From: Candidatus Accumulibacter regalis | Lineage (GTDB): Bacteria > Pseudomonadota > Gammaproteobacteria > Burkholderiales > Rhodocyclaceae | NCBI GenBank assembly: GCA_000585075.1 | Contig: JEMY01000038.1 | Location: 40,721 to 104,720, forward strand | Length of the DNA stretch: 64,000 nucleotides | Direction: 5' to 3' | Shown: in pieces, positions 45,307-54,833 of the stretch | Layout: every line of letters begins with the position of its first letter | How positions within the stretch are numbered: the first letter of the stretch is position 1 | The notes under the pieces: model-generated | Told to the model about the DNA's origin: nothing | What the model saw: only the letters and a program-made list of their open reading frames with translations | The model's database searches: none | Program-made: the position numbers and the translations under genes

Positions 45307-46787
45307 GCTTCGCCGAGCATCTCCCCGTCCTGCAAGTCGTCGTGCCGCTGGTCAGTGCCCCCCTGGCCGTCCTTTTTCGCGACCGTCTGGCGGCTTTTCT
45401 TCTCGTTCTGGCAGGGTCCTGGGCAGCCTTCGCGATCAGCATCCTTTTGTGGCTGCAAGTGCGCGAAAGCGGGATAATTTCCTACGCCATTGGTAGCTGG
45501 CCAGCTCCGTGGGGCATCGAGTACCGCGTCGACGCACTGTCCTCGCTGGTGTTGATGCTGGTCTCCGGTGTCGGCGCGGTGGTTCTGCCCTACTGTCGCA
45601 GCAGCATCGTGCGCGAGATCCGACCCGACACCCACTACCTGTTCTATGCGATGTTCGCGCTCTGCCTGACCGGCCTGCTCGGCATCACCATCACCGGCGA
45701 CGCCTTCAACCTGTTCGTCTTCCTGGAGATCTCCTCGCTCTCCTCGTACGTTCTTATCGCGCTCGGCAAGGACCGCCGCGCGCTGGTGGCGTCGTACCAG
45801 TACCTGATCATGGGCACCATCGGCGCGACCTTCATCGTCATCGGCGTCGGCTTGCTCTATGTCAAGACCGGCACCCTCAACCTGGCAGACATGGGCGTCC
45901 GGCTGCAGGACATGACCAGCCACCGACCGGTGCTCGCGGCCCTGGCGTTTCTCACCGTCGGCATCTCGCTGAAGCTGGCGCTGTTCCCCCTGCACCAGTG
46001 GCTGCCCAACGCCTACGCCTACGCGCCGTCGGCGGTGTCGGCTTTCCTCGCCGCCACCGCCACCAAGGTGTCGGTGTACGCACTGCTGCGCTTCTACTTC
46101 TCGGTGTTCGGCGAAACCGCGATCTTCAAGCAGCTCCCGATGGAGGACCTGATGCTGGTGCTGGCGCTGGCCGGAATGTTCGTCGCCTCGACCGTGGCCA
46201 TCTTCCAGAACAATCTGAAACGCCTGTTTGCCTACTCAAGCGTCGCGCAGATCGGCTACATCGCCCTCGGCATCTCCTTCGACTCGGTCACCGGGCTTAC
46301 CGCCACCATCGTGCACCTGGTCAACCACGCGGTCACCAAGGGCAGCCTCTTCCTGCTCCTCGGCGCGGTGATGGCCAGCATGGGCGGCGTCACTCTGGCA
46401 CGGGTTCAGGGGGTGGGGCGCGTCATGCCGGTGACCACTTTCGGCATCGTGCTTTGCGGACTGAGCCTGATCGGCGTGCCCGGCACGGCGGGCTTCGTCA
46501 GCAAGTGGTACCTGATCCTGGCAGCCCTCGAGAAAGGCCAGTGGTGGCTGGTCTTCCTGATCGTTCTCTCGTCGCTGCTGGCGGTGGTCTACGTCTGGCG
46601 CTTCGTCGAGGCCGCTTACTTCCGTGCGCCGCGCGCCGATCTCCTGCAGGCGCGCGAAGCCTCGCTGGGCCTGGCGATTCCCGCCTGGATCCTGGTCGGC
46701 GCAACGATCTGGTTCGGTGTCGATACCTCGGTCACGGTCGGCTCCGCCGCCGCCGCAGCGAACATGCTGCTCGGAGTGACGCCATGA
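45303..46787 (+). CDS. mrpD: MrpD-like (NuoL/M/N family) subunit, first copy
   Basis: A 494-residue protein of about 14 transmembrane helices of the proton-translocating NADH-quinone oxidoreductase/Mrp family. The conserved TM5 Glu lies in FVFLEISSLSSYVLIALGK and the TM7 Lys in LKLALFPLHQWLPNAYAYAPS. It should form one ion-translocation channel. Confidence 0.92.
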   Translation: MSFAEHLPVLQVVVPLVSAPLAVLFRDRLAAFLLVLAGSWAAFAISILLWLQVRESGIISYAIGSWPAPWGIEYRVDALSSLVLMLVSGVGAVVLPYCRSSIVREIRPDTHYLFYAMFALCLTGLLGITITGDAFNLFVFLEISSLSSYVLIALGKDRRALVASYQYLIMGTIGATFIVIGVGLLYVKTGTLNLADMGVRLQDMTSHRPVLAALAFLTVGISLKLALFPLHQWLPNAYAYAPSAVSAFLAATATKVSVYALLRFYFSVFGETAIFKQLPMEDLMLVLALAGMFVASTVAIFQNNLKRLFAYSSVAQIGYIALGISFDSVTGLTATIVHLVNHAVTKGSLFLLLGAVMASMGGVTLARVQGVGRVMPVTTFGIVLCGLSLIGVPGTAGFVSKWYLILAALEKGQWWLVFLIVLSSLLAVVYVWRFVEAAYFRAPRADLLQAREASLGLAIPAWILVGATIWFGVDTSVTVGSAAAAANMLLGVTP

Positions 46788-48250
46788 TCGGCAGCGAGAC
46801 GCTGATCCTCGCCAGCCTCTCGCTGCCGATCGTCGGCGCCGGCGCGATCGCCCTTTGCGGACGGCTGCCAAACCTGCGCGAGGCGGCGACGCTGATCACC
46901 GCCGCCCTGCTGCTGTCATGCGTCGCGCCACTGTTGCCGATGGTCCTCGCCGGTGAGCGGCCGGCGCTCATGCTGTTCGAAATGCTGCCGGGGCTGCCGA
47001 TCGCTTTCACGGTCGAGCCACTGGGCATGCTCTTCGCCCTCGTCGCCTCGGGTCTGTGGATCGTCAACTCGCTGTACTCGATCGGCTACATGCGCGGCAA
47101 CAACGAGGAGAAGCAGACGCGCTTCTACGTCTGCTTCGCGCTCGCCATCGCCGCGGCAATCGGCATTGCCTTTGCCGGCAACGTGTTTACGCTGTTCGTC
47201 TTCTACGAGCTGCTGACGCTGGTCACCTACCCGCTGGTCACCCACCACGGCACCGACAAGGCGAAGGCGGGTGGGCGCACCTACCTGGGAATCCTGATCG
47301 GCACCTCGGTCGTCTTCCTGCTCCCGGCGCTGGTGTTCACCTGGTACGTCGCCGGCACGACCGACTTCACGCCGGGTGGCATCCTGGGCGGCAAGTTGTC
47401 GGACGTCGCGCTCGCCGGGCTGCTGTTCCTGTACATGTTCGGCATCGGCAAGGCGGCGCTGATGCCTTTCCACCGCTGGCTGCCGGCAGCGATGGTCGCA
47501 CCGACCCCGGTTTCCGCCCTGCTGCATGCTGTCGCGGTGGTCAAGGCCGGTGTGTTCAGCGTCGTCAAGGTCATCGTCTATGTCTTTGGCGCGGACACCC
47601 TGGTCGCCCAGGGCGGAGCGGACTGGCTGACGGCGATCGCCGGCTTCACCATCATCGCCGCCTCGATCGTTGCGCTGCGCGCCGACAATCTGAAGCGCCG
47701 CCTGGCCTATTCCACGATCGGCCAGCTGTCCTACGTCATCCTGGCGGCAGCACTGCTGACGCCGCTCTCGCTCGCCGCGGCAGCCTTGCACATTGCAGCG
47801 CACGCGGTCGGCAAGATCACCCTGTTTTTCGCCGCCGGCGCCATTTACACGGCGGCCCACAAGACCAATGTCAGCGAACTGGACGGCATCGGCCGGCGCA
47901 TGCCCTGGACCATGGGCGCCTTTGCCATCGGTGCCCTATCGATGATCGGCCTGCCACCGGCGGCCGGCTTCGTCTCCAAATGGTACCTCCTGTCCGGCGC
48001 CATGGGGGCCGGCGAGTGGGCCGTCGTCGCCGTCCTGCTGGCGAGCACCCTGCTCAATGCCGGGTATTTCGTGCCCATCGTCTACCGCGCCTTTTTCCGC
48101 CCGCCGTCGGCCGAGGACGAGCATCACCCGCATGGCGAGGCGCCGCTGCTCATGGTCGTCGCACTGACGACAACGGCCGCTGCCACGCTGGCGCTGTTCT
48201 TCTTTCCCGGCGTGCCGCTGGCGCTGGCGCAACAAATGCTCGGAGGCTGA
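46784..48250 (+). CDS. MrpD-like (NuoL/M/N family) subunit, second copy
   Basis: A 488-residue homologue of the preceding gene with about 14 helices: FVFYELLTLVTYPLVTHHGT holds the TM5 Glu, and KAALMPFHRWLPAAMVAPTPVSALLHAVAVVKAG the TM7 and TM8 lysines. The ATG overlaps the first copy's stop. It diverges from copy one across most of its length, so it is not a recent duplicate. Confidence 0.92.
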   Translation: MIGSETLILASLSLPIVGAGAIALCGRLPNLREAATLITAALLLSCVAPLLPMVLAGERPALMLFEMLPGLPIAFTVEPLGMLFALVASGLWIVNSLYSIGYMRGNNEEKQTRFYVCFALAIAAAIGIAFAGNVFTLFVFYELLTLVTYPLVTHHGTDKAKAGGRTYLGILIGTSVVFLLPALVFTWYVAGTTDFTPGGILGGKLSDVALAGLLFLYMFGIGKAALMPFHRWLPAAMVAPTPVSALLHAVAVVKAGVFSVVKVIVYVFGADTLVAQGGADWLTAIAGFTIIAASIVALRADNLKRRLAYSTIGQLSYVILAAALLTPLSLAAAALHIAAHAVGKITLFFAAGAIYTAAHKTNVSELDGIGRRMPWTMGAFAIGALSMIGLPPAAGFVSKWYLLSGAMGAGEWAVVAVLLASTLLNAGYFVPIVYRAFFRPPSAEDEHHPHGEAPLLMVVALTTTAAATLALFFFPGVPLALAQQMLGG

Positions 48251-48504
48251 TGGTGAGCACTGAAAAGCACTGGCTGGTACGCCCCGAAACCATCAAGCTG
48301 TTGTGGCGCGTGTTCATCGCCGTACTGGCACTGACCGTGGCTGCCGAACTTGTCGTGCATCTGCATCCGCACTTCGGCTTCGACGGCTGGTTCGGCTTCC
48401 ACGCCTGGTACGGCTTCCTCACCTGTGCCGCCATGATCGTCTTTGCCAAGGGCCTCGGCCTGCTGATCAAGCGGCCGGACACCTATTACGGGGAGGACCG
48501 ATGA
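48250..48504 (+). CDS. Small two-helix membrane protein in Mrp operon
   Basis: An 84-residue protein with two hydrophobic segments (LLWRVFIAVLALTVAAELVV and FLTCAAMIVFAKGLGLLI). It overlaps genes on both sides, so it is a genuine operon member and likely an accessory subunit. Function unknown. Confidence 0.8.
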   Translation: MVSTEKHWLVRPETIKLLWRVFIAVLALTVAAELVVHLHPHFGFDGWFGFHAWYGFLTCAAMIVFAKGLGLLIKRPDTYYGEDR

Positions 48505-50180
48505 TCCTCCACCCCGCGCTGATCCTCGTCCTCGGCGCCCTGGTCCTGCCCTGGCTGCCGCGCGCGGCACGCCAGGCGGCGGTGATCGGGCTGCCGCTGG
48601 CCACGCTATGGGCCGTCTGGCAGGTGCCGGACGGCGCGGCGTGGCAACTGCATTTCCTCGATTACACGCTGACGCCGCTGGCCGGGGACAGGCTGACGCG
48701 CCTGTTCGCGACGATCTTCTCGCTGATGGCCGCCGTCGGCGGCCTGTTCGCGCTGAAGCAGGAGAGCCGGCTCGAAGTGCCGGCGGCGATGTTCTACGCC
48801 GGTTCGGCCATCGGCGTCGCCTTCGCCGGCGACCTGATCACCGTCTTCATTTTCTGGGAGCTGATGGCCATCGGCTCGACGCTCGTCATCTGGAGCGCCG
48901 GCAACCGCACTGCCTATACTGCCAGCATGCGCTACATGGCGATCCACCTGCTCGGCGGCGTGGTTCTGATGGCCGGCATCGCCGGCCATGTCGCGGCGAC
49001 CGGCTCGGTGGCCTTCGTGCCCATGGCGCCGGAATCGTGGGCACAGTGGCTGATCCTCGCCGGCGTCCTGATCAACGCCGGCGCACCGCCGCTTTCCGCG
49101 TGGCTGCCGGATGCTTATCCGGAGGCTTCGTGGAGCGGCACCGTGTTCCTCTCGGCCTTCACCACCAAGACAGCGGTCTATGTCCTGCTGCGCGGCTTCC
49201 CGGGTACCGAGCTGCTGATCTGGGTCGGCATGTTCATGATCTTCTACGGCATCGTCTACGCGCTGCTCGAGAACGACATGCGGCGCATCCTTGCCTACTC
49301 GATCGTCAATCAGGTCGGCTTCATGGTGGTCGGCATCGGCATCGGCACCGAGATGGCGCTGAACGGCGCCGCGGCGCACGCCTTCGCCCACATCATCTAC
49401 AAGGCGCTGCTGCTGATGTCCGCCGGCGCCGTTCTCTACCGCACCGGGCGGCGCAAGTGCACCGACCTCGGCGGGCTGTTCCAGAGCATGCCCGTTACAG
49501 CGGTGTGCGGCATCGTCGGCGCGCTCGCCATTTCCTCCTTCCCATGGACTTCGGGCTTCGTCAGCAAGTCGATGATCTCCCAGGCGGCCGGCGACCAGCA
49601 CCTGACCTTCGTCTGGCTCGGCCTGGCGGCGGCCTCGGCGGGCGTCTTCCTGCATGCCGGCATCAAGTTCCCGTGGTTCGTCTTCTTCCAGAAGGATTCC
49701 GGGCTGCGCCCCGCGGACCCGCCGGCGAGCATGCAGGCGGCGATGCTCGTCTTCGCCGCCCTGTGCATCGGTCTGGGGCTGTTCCCCGCCCCGCTCTACG
49801 CCCTGCTGCCCTTCGCGGTGGACTACGAACCGTACAGTGGCGCGCACGTGGTGACGCAGCTTCAGCTGCTGCTCTTCTCGGGTCTGGCGTTCTTCGTCAT
49901 GCTCGAGTCCCTCAAGCGCACGCTGACCATCTCGCTCGATTTCGACTGGTTCTATCGCGTCTTCGCCCGCCGCCTCAGCGAAATCCTGACGCCGCTGTTT
50001 ACCGGCCTAATCGCCGCGCTAGAGCGCTCCGCGGGCGCCCTGGCGAATCGCGGAGGCGACGTACTTCGCCGCCACCACGGCCCGCTCGGCGCCCTGGCAC
50101 GGACCTGGCCCACGGGCAGCATGGCGCTGTGGGTAACGATAATGCTGCTCGCCTGGCTGGTTCTGTATTACCTGTTCTGA
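48501..50180 (+). CDS. MrpD-like (NuoL/M/N family) subunit, third copy
   Basis: A 559-residue proton-translocating family protein with an extra C-terminal extension after the core. TM5 Glu in FIFWELMAIGSTLVIWSAG; the TM7 position reads APPLSAWLPDAYPEASWSG, with TTKTAVYVLLRGF carrying the TM8 Lys. A basic linker (RRLSEILTPLFTGLIAALE region) and a final helix end the protein, reminiscent of the amphipathic extension in NuoL. Confidence 0.9.
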   Translation: MILHPALILVLGALVLPWLPRAARQAAVIGLPLATLWAVWQVPDGAAWQLHFLDYTLTPLAGDRLTRLFATIFSLMAAVGGLFALKQESRLEVPAAMFYAGSAIGVAFAGDLITVFIFWELMAIGSTLVIWSAGNRTAYTASMRYMAIHLLGGVVLMAGIAGHVAATGSVAFVPMAPESWAQWLILAGVLINAGAPPLSAWLPDAYPEASWSGTVFLSAFTTKTAVYVLLRGFPGTELLIWVGMFMIFYGIVYALLENDMRRILAYSIVNQVGFMVVGIGIGTEMALNGAAAHAFAHIIYKALLLMSAGAVLYRTGRRKCTDLGGLFQSMPVTAVCGIVGALAISSFPWTSGFVSKSMISQAAGDQHLTFVWLGLAAASAGVFLHAGIKFPWFVFFQKDSGLRPADPPASMQAAMLVFAALCIGLGLFPAPLYALLPFAVDYEPYSGAHVVTQLQLLLFSGLAFFVMLESLKRTLTISLDFDWFYRVFARRLSEILTPLFTGLIAALERSAGALANRGGDVLRRHHGPLGALARTWPTGSMALWVTIMLLAWLVLYYLF

Positions 50181-50182
50181 TC

Positions 50183-50749
50183 ATGAGCTCCCCGGCGTTT
50201 CCAGACGACCTGGCGCGCAAGGCGCGCGGTGGGGGCGGGAGTGCCGGCGTTCATCGAGCCGACGAGCGCGATCGCGCAAGACGATTACTCATCCCGGTGA
50301 CCCCCGGCGAACGTTCGCGCTGGGGCATTACGTATGCGCTGCGCCAGCAGCGCAACGGCGAGCCGGTAGAGGTCGTCCTGCTCTTCGTTTGTGAAGCCGT
50401 CACCGCAGCCGACGGCCTGCGCTTCCGCACGTACGTCGAAATGGCCCGCGTCCAGGCCGAGACCGGCGCCAAGGTCCTGCACGACGCCGCGCAGCCGCTG
50501 CTCGCGGCAGGCGTTCCCTGCCAGGAAATCTACCGCGAAGGCGATATCGTTGCCCAGATCGGCGACGTTGCCGAACAGCTCGCCTGCGACGCCATCGTCC
50601 TGCCGCGACCGCACGCCCGCATCGCCACGCTACTCGCCCGCGACGTGGTCCGTGAAGTCATCGGGCGCAAAGCGAGAGGCGTTCCGGTGGTGACGGCGGA
50701 TTCCGAGGGGGTTGGCGTACATTCCCCTGCGCAGCATCCGCGCTCCTGA
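50183..50749 (+). CDS. Universal stress protein-like protein
   Basis: A 188-residue protein with one UspA-like domain (residues 30-170; RRLLIPVTPGERSRWGITYAL through DAIVLPRPHAR). The ATP-binding GxxG motif of canonical UspA is not evident. A start two bases after the Mrp operon stop implies cotranscription and a link to ion stress. The first 30 residues are polar and low complexity. Confidence 0.75.
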   Translation: MSSPAFPDDLARKARGGGGSAGVHRADERDRARRLLIPVTPGERSRWGITYALRQQRNGEPVEVVLLFVCEAVTAADGLRFRTYVEMARVQAETGAKVLHDAAQPLLAAGVPCQEIYREGDIVAQIGDVAEQLACDAIVLPRPHARIATLLARDVVREVIGRKARGVPVVTADSEGVGVHSPAQHPRS

Positions 50750-50827
50750 ACCGTCGCGGCATTCCCCTCGACGTCGGCAAGCTGGAGGGGGAGGTTTACC
50801 GCAATGTCCATAGTCAACCTGACCAGA

Positions 50828-50876
50828 GGCAGGACGGGTGTCCTGCCGAGCGCAGAGAGCGGCAACCCCGGCCGCT
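50828..50876. terminator. Two hairpins between convergent usp and sspB genes
   Basis: GGCAGGAC-GGGT-GTCCTGCC (50828-50847) and AGCGGC-loop-GCCGCT (50858-50876) lie between the convergent ends. Neither is followed by a real T-run, so they may only assist termination. Confidence 0.35.
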
Positions 50877-51312
50877 ATTTGACGCGCTGCAGCTTCGGCC
50901 GCCCGGCGGGCGGCGGAGTCTTCGGCGGTTCAGGCTGACGCCCGTCCCCGGGCGGGGTGCCGCCGCTGTCCGTTTCGCCAAGCACCGCGGTCTGTGCCTC
51001 GAAAGCCATGCCGGCGCCGTTTTCCTTGGCATAGATGGCGGCGACATTGCCGATCGGTACCAGCAGGTCGCGCGCGACGCCGCCAAAGCGGGCCTGGAAG
51101 GTGATCAACTCGTTGCCCAGCTCGAGGTGCCCGGTCGCTTCGTAGCCGACGTTGAGAACGATCTGGCCATCACGCACGTGCTCCATCGGGACACGCGTGC
51201 GTGCGTCGACGGTGACAGCGAGGTAGGGGGTGAAGCCGTTGTCGGTGCACCACTGGTGTATGGCGCGAATCAGGTAGGGTTTGGTCGACGGCAGATCCAA
51301 GTTCTTTCCCAT
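50875..51312 (-). CDS. sspB: ClpXP adaptor SspB
   Basis: A 145-residue adaptor that delivers ssrA-tagged proteins to ClpXP. The N-terminal domain starts STKPYLIRAIHQWCTDNGFTPYLAV; after a flexible Pro/Gly linker, the C-terminal ClpX-binding tail reads GRPKLQRVK. It sits downstream of sspA as in most betaproteobacteria. Confidence 0.94.
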   Translation of the reverse strand: MGKNLDLPSTKPYLIRAIHQWCTDNGFTPYLAVTVDARTRVPMEHVRDGQIVLNVGYEATGHLELGNELITFQARFGGVARDLLVPIGNVAAIYAKENGAGMAFEAQTAVLGETDSGGTPPGDGRQPEPPKTPPPAGRPKLQRVK

Positions 51313-51390
51313 GAGAGGTGATCGACATGTGGCAACAAAGTGGCCGACGTCATCGCCTGACGGCGACTTCCCGCGCAGCCGCAGCCCGTG

Positions 51391-51987
51391 CTACTTGCGC
51401 ATGGCTTTTTCGGAGGGCGTCAGAGCGTCGATGAACCCCTGACGGCTGAAGATCCGCTCGCCGTACTTCAGCAGCGGCAGCGCGGTCTTCGAGAGTTCGA
51501 TGCCGTAGTGGTCTAGCCGCCAGAGCAGCGGCGCGATGGCGACGTCGAGCATCGAGAACTCTTCGCCGAGCATGTGCTTCTGCTTGACGAAGACCGGCGA
51601 CATCTCGGTAAGCCGGTCGCGGATCTGCTGGCGAGCACGCTCGGCCGTCTTGCTGTTCTTCTCCAGCGGCTCGATGTAGGCGAAGACCTCGCGCTCCATG
51701 GTGATCAGCAGCTGGCGCGCGCGTGCGCGCATGATCGGGTCGGCCGGCATCAACTGCGGATGCGGGAAGCGCTCGTCGATGTACTCGTTGATGATGTTCG
51801 GCTCATACAGGATGAGATCGCGCTCGACGAGCACCGGCACGCGGCCGTAGGGGTTGATGATGGCGATGTCTTCGGGTTTGGCGAAGAGGTCGACATCGAT
51901 CACCTGGAAATCCATGCCCTTCTCGTAAAGGACGATGCGGCAGCGGTGACTGAACGGGCAGGTGGTTCCCGAATAGAGATTCATCAT
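51391..51987 (-). CDS. sspA: Stringent starvation protein A (GST fold)
   Basis: A 198-residue glutathione-S-transferase-fold protein that binds RNA polymerase in E. coli. Typical N-terminal MNLYSGTTCPFSHRCRIVLYEKGMDF and NPYGRVPVLVERD. The ATG at 51987 follows GAGGG; a second ATG is the next codon. It lies between petC and sspB on the same strand. Confidence 0.93.
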   Translation of the reverse strand: MMNLYSGTTCPFSHRCRIVLYEKGMDFQVIDVDLFAKPEDIAIINPYGRVPVLVERDLILYEPNIINEYIDERFPHPQLMPADPIMRARARQLLITMEREVFAYIEPLEKNSKTAERARQQIRDRLTEMSPVFVKQKHMLGEEFSMLDVAIAPLLWRLDHYGIELSKTALPLLKYGERIFSRQGFIDALTPSEKAMRK

Positions 51988-52088
51988 GATCAATACCCTC
52001 AAAAACGAATCGGCATCGCGGCGGCGGCGGGCGCTTGTCGCGCCCTCGCCGGCGATGCCGTAGCCCGAAACCCGGCGTTATGCTTCGG

Positions 52089-52799
52089 TTACTTGATGTC
52101 TTTCCAGTAGTTCTTCTTCATCTTGTAGGCGAAACCGAAGAGAACGACCAGGAAGGCCAGCACACCGGCGCCGAGCTGTTTGCGGAAGCCCGCTTCCGGC
52201 TCTGCCGCCCAGACCATGAAGCCGACCAGATCGGCTACCGTCTTGTCGTACTCGGCAGGCGTCTGAGTTCCGGGCGTCGCCAGCTCGAGCTTGTGCTCGC
52301 CGTTCATGATCTGCGTTCCCTGCAGCTGCCAGAGAACGTGCGGCATGCCGACGTTCTCGTAGATGGTGTTGTTCCAGCCGGTCGGACGCTTTTCATCCTG
52401 GTAGAACGAACGCAGATAGGTGTACAACCAGTCGGCGCCGGTACCGTCGCCGGAGGCACGCGAACGCGCGACCAGCGAGAGATCGGGCGGCGTGGCGCCA
52501 AACCAGGTCTTCTGCTCGGCTGGCCGGGCGGCGATGCGCATCGGCTGGCCGACCTTGTCGGCGGTGAACAACAGGTGATCCTTGATCTGCTGCTCCGAAA
52601 GCCCAAGCTGGGTCAGACGGTTGTAGCGCACATAGCTCAAGCCGTGGCAGTTCATGCAGTAGTTGACGAAAGTCCTGGCGCCGCTCTGCAGGGCAGCGTT
52701 GTCGCCCTGCACGTCGGGCGCCTTGTCGAGATGGAGAGCCGCGCCGCTGGCCATGGCAATGGCCGGGGCGAGGAGCAATGCAGTGAGCAGTTTTTTCAT
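52089..52799 (-). CDS. petC: Ubiquinol-cytochrome c reductase cytochrome c1
   Basis: A 236-residue bc1 subunit: signal peptide, haem c motif YCMNCH near residue 51, and a C-terminal membrane anchor (LGAGVLAFLVVLFGFAYKM). It passes electrons from the Rieske centre to a soluble cytochrome c. Third gene of petABC. Confidence 0.95.
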   Translation of the reverse strand: MKKLLTALLLAPAIAMASGAALHLDKAPDVQGDNAALQSGARTFVNYCMNCHGLSYVRYNRLTQLGLSEQQIKDHLLFTADKVGQPMRIAARPAEQKTWFGATPPDLSLVARSRASGDGTGADWLYTYLRSFYQDEKRPTGWNNTIYENVGMPHVLWQLQGTQIMNGEHKLELATPGTQTPAEYDKTVADLVGFMVWAAEPEAGFRKQLGAGVLAFLVVLFGFAYKMKKNYWKDIK

Positions 52800-52812
52800 T
52801 TTGTGCTTTCCT

Positions 52813-54132
52813 TTACATCGTCACGCGGTCAGGTTCCGGCTTGTACTTGTCGATCTTCGACCACCACGGCATGGTCAGGAAGAAGAGGAAGTAGTAGGCG
52901 CTGAGAATCTGCGCCACCGGAGCACCCGGAATGACGTCGAAGAAAGCGTACGACGGTGCTTTCGTGCCAAGGAAGCCAAGGATGAAAAAGGAGATCACGA
53001 AGATCGTCAGCAGGGTCTTGAAGATCGGGCCACGATAACGGATCGACTTGACCGGGCTGCGGTCCAGCCAGGGCAGGAAGGCCAGGATCACGACGCCGCC
53101 ACCCATCGCCACGACACCCCAGAACTTGGCGTCGATGCCGAACAGCGGCCAGACCATGGCCCGCAGCAGCGAGTAGTAAGGCGTGAAGTACCAAACCGGC
53201 GCGATATGCGGCGGCGTCTTCAGCGGATCGGCGGGAATGAAGTTGTTGTACTCGAGGAAGTAGCCGCCGCCTTCGGGAGCGAAGAAGACGATGATCGAGA
53301 AGACCATCAGGAAGACCACGACGCCGACGATATCCTTCACCGAGTAGTACGGGTGGAAAGGGATGCCGTCGAGCGGAATGCCTTCCGGAGTCAAGCGCTT
53401 CTTGATCTCGACGCCGTCCGGGTTGTTCGAGCCGACTTCGTGCAGCGCCAGGATGTGCGCAGCGACGAGGCCAAGCAGCACCAACGGCACGGCGATGACG
53501 TGGAACGAGAAGAAGCGGTTGAGCGTCGCGTCGCCGACGACGAAATCGCCGCGAATCCAGATCGAAAGGGGTTCGCCGACCAGCGGGATGGCCGAGAACA
53601 GATTCACGATCACCTGCGCACCCCAGAAGGACATCTGTCCCCAGGGCAACAGGTAGCCCATGAAGGCCTCGGCCATCAGGCACAGGAAGAGCAGGGTGCC
53701 GAAGATCCAGATCAACTCGCGCGGCTGCCGATACGAACCGTAGAGCATGCCGCGGAACATGTGCAGATAGACGACCAGGAAGAACGCCGAGGCACCGGTC
53801 GAATGCATGTAGCGAATCAGCCAGCCCCAGGGAACGTCGCGCATGATGTACTCGACGCTGGCGAAGGCGACCGGAATACCATCGGCGTTGAGCGAGGCGT
53901 CGGGCTTGTAGTGCATGACCAGGAAGATGCCGGTGACGATCTGAATGACCAGCACCAGCATCGCCAGGGAACCAAAGAAGTACCAGAAGTTGAAATTCTT
54001 CGGTGCGTAGTATTCGGAGAGGTGGCCGCGCCACATCGACGTCGCCGGGAAGCGAGCGTCAAACCACTCAAGCAGATTGCCCTGCAGGGAACCATCCGAC
54101 TTGTACTTCTCGAAATTGGTATTCGACGCCAT
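52813..54132 (-). CDS. petB: Ubiquinol-cytochrome c reductase cytochrome b
   Basis: A 439-residue di-haem membrane subunit with eight helices. Haem-binding His pairs occur in WLIRYMHSTGASAFFLVVYLHMFRGM and RFFSFHVIAVPLVLLGLVAAHILALHEVG; the Qo-site PEW-like motif is PVWYFTPYYSLLRAM. It starts three bases after petA ends. Confidence 0.96.
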   Translation of the reverse strand: MASNTNFEKYKSDGSLQGNLLEWFDARFPATSMWRGHLSEYYAPKNFNFWYFFGSLAMLVLVIQIVTGIFLVMHYKPDASLNADGIPVAFASVEYIMRDVPWGWLIRYMHSTGASAFFLVVYLHMFRGMLYGSYRQPRELIWIFGTLLFLCLMAEAFMGYLLPWGQMSFWGAQVIVNLFSAIPLVGEPLSIWIRGDFVVGDATLNRFFSFHVIAVPLVLLGLVAAHILALHEVGSNNPDGVEIKKRLTPEGIPLDGIPFHPYYSVKDIVGVVVFLMVFSIIVFFAPEGGGYFLEYNNFIPADPLKTPPHIAPVWYFTPYYSLLRAMVWPLFGIDAKFWGVVAMGGGVVILAFLPWLDRSPVKSIRYRGPIFKTLLTIFVISFFILGFLGTKAPSYAFFDVIPGAPVAQILSAYYFLFFLTMPWWSKIDKYKPEPDRVTM

Positions 54133-54135
54133 TGC

Positions 54136-54732
54136 TTAGGCTCCCTTCTTGTGTTCACCGATGAGGATGCGCGTGTCCGTCAGATACATGTGCGGCGGCA
54201 CCTCAAGGTTGGTCGGGGCCGGCTGGCTCTTGAAGACGCGACCGGCAAAGTCGAAGTGGGAGCCGTGACAGGGGCACAGGAAACCGCCAAGCCAGTCGGC
54301 AGCCATGCCGTCTGCCGGACCGTGCTTGAATTTCGCCGAAGGCGAGCAACCGAGGTGGGTACAGATGCCGACGACGACCATGTACTCGGGCTTGATCGAA
54401 CGCGTCTCGTTCTTGCAGTACTCCGGCTGCATGTCCTTGTCCGATTTGGGGTCGGCCATGTCCTTGTTGAGTTCTGGCAGCGTCTCGAGCATCGTCTTGC
54501 TGCGGTTGATGATCCACACCGGTTTGCCGCGCCACTCGACGGTCATCATCTGACCGACTTCGAGGTTGCCGATGTCGACTTCGACCGGTGCGCCAGCTGC
54601 CTTGGCCCGCTCGGACGGCAGCATGCTGGACAGGAAGGGTACCAGCGCAACCAGCGCCCCCGCCCCGCCAACGGCAGCGGTCGCGACGACCAACCGTCGC
54701 CTTCCGCAGTCCACTTTGCTCTCATTGCTCAT
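54136..54732 (-). CDS. petA: Ubiquinol-cytochrome c reductase Rieske subunit
   Basis: A 198-residue 2Fe-2S Rieske protein. An N-terminal twin-Arg-type signal anchor (CGRRRLVVATAAVGGAGALVALVPFL) precedes the cluster motifs CTHLGC and CPCHGSHF. The ATG at 54732 is chosen by the family N-terminus (MSNE). First gene of petABC. Confidence 0.96.
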   Translation of the reverse strand: MSNESKVDCGRRRLVVATAAVGGAGALVALVPFLSSMLPSERAKAAGAPVEVDIGNLEVGQMMTVEWRGKPVWIINRSKTMLETLPELNKDMADPKSDKDMQPEYCKNETRSIKPEYMVVVGICTHLGCSPSAKFKHGPADGMAADWLGGFLCPCHGSHFDFAGRVFKSQPAPTNLEVPPHMYLTDTRILIGEHKKGA

Positions 54733-54833
54733 AGCGCTGATCCCTAGCACGTAATGGAAAGTTGGTACCAACTAAACCGCGGCATTATACGCCAAACTTG
54801 ATGCAGGGAGAATTGCGAGGTGCCCGGAATTGC

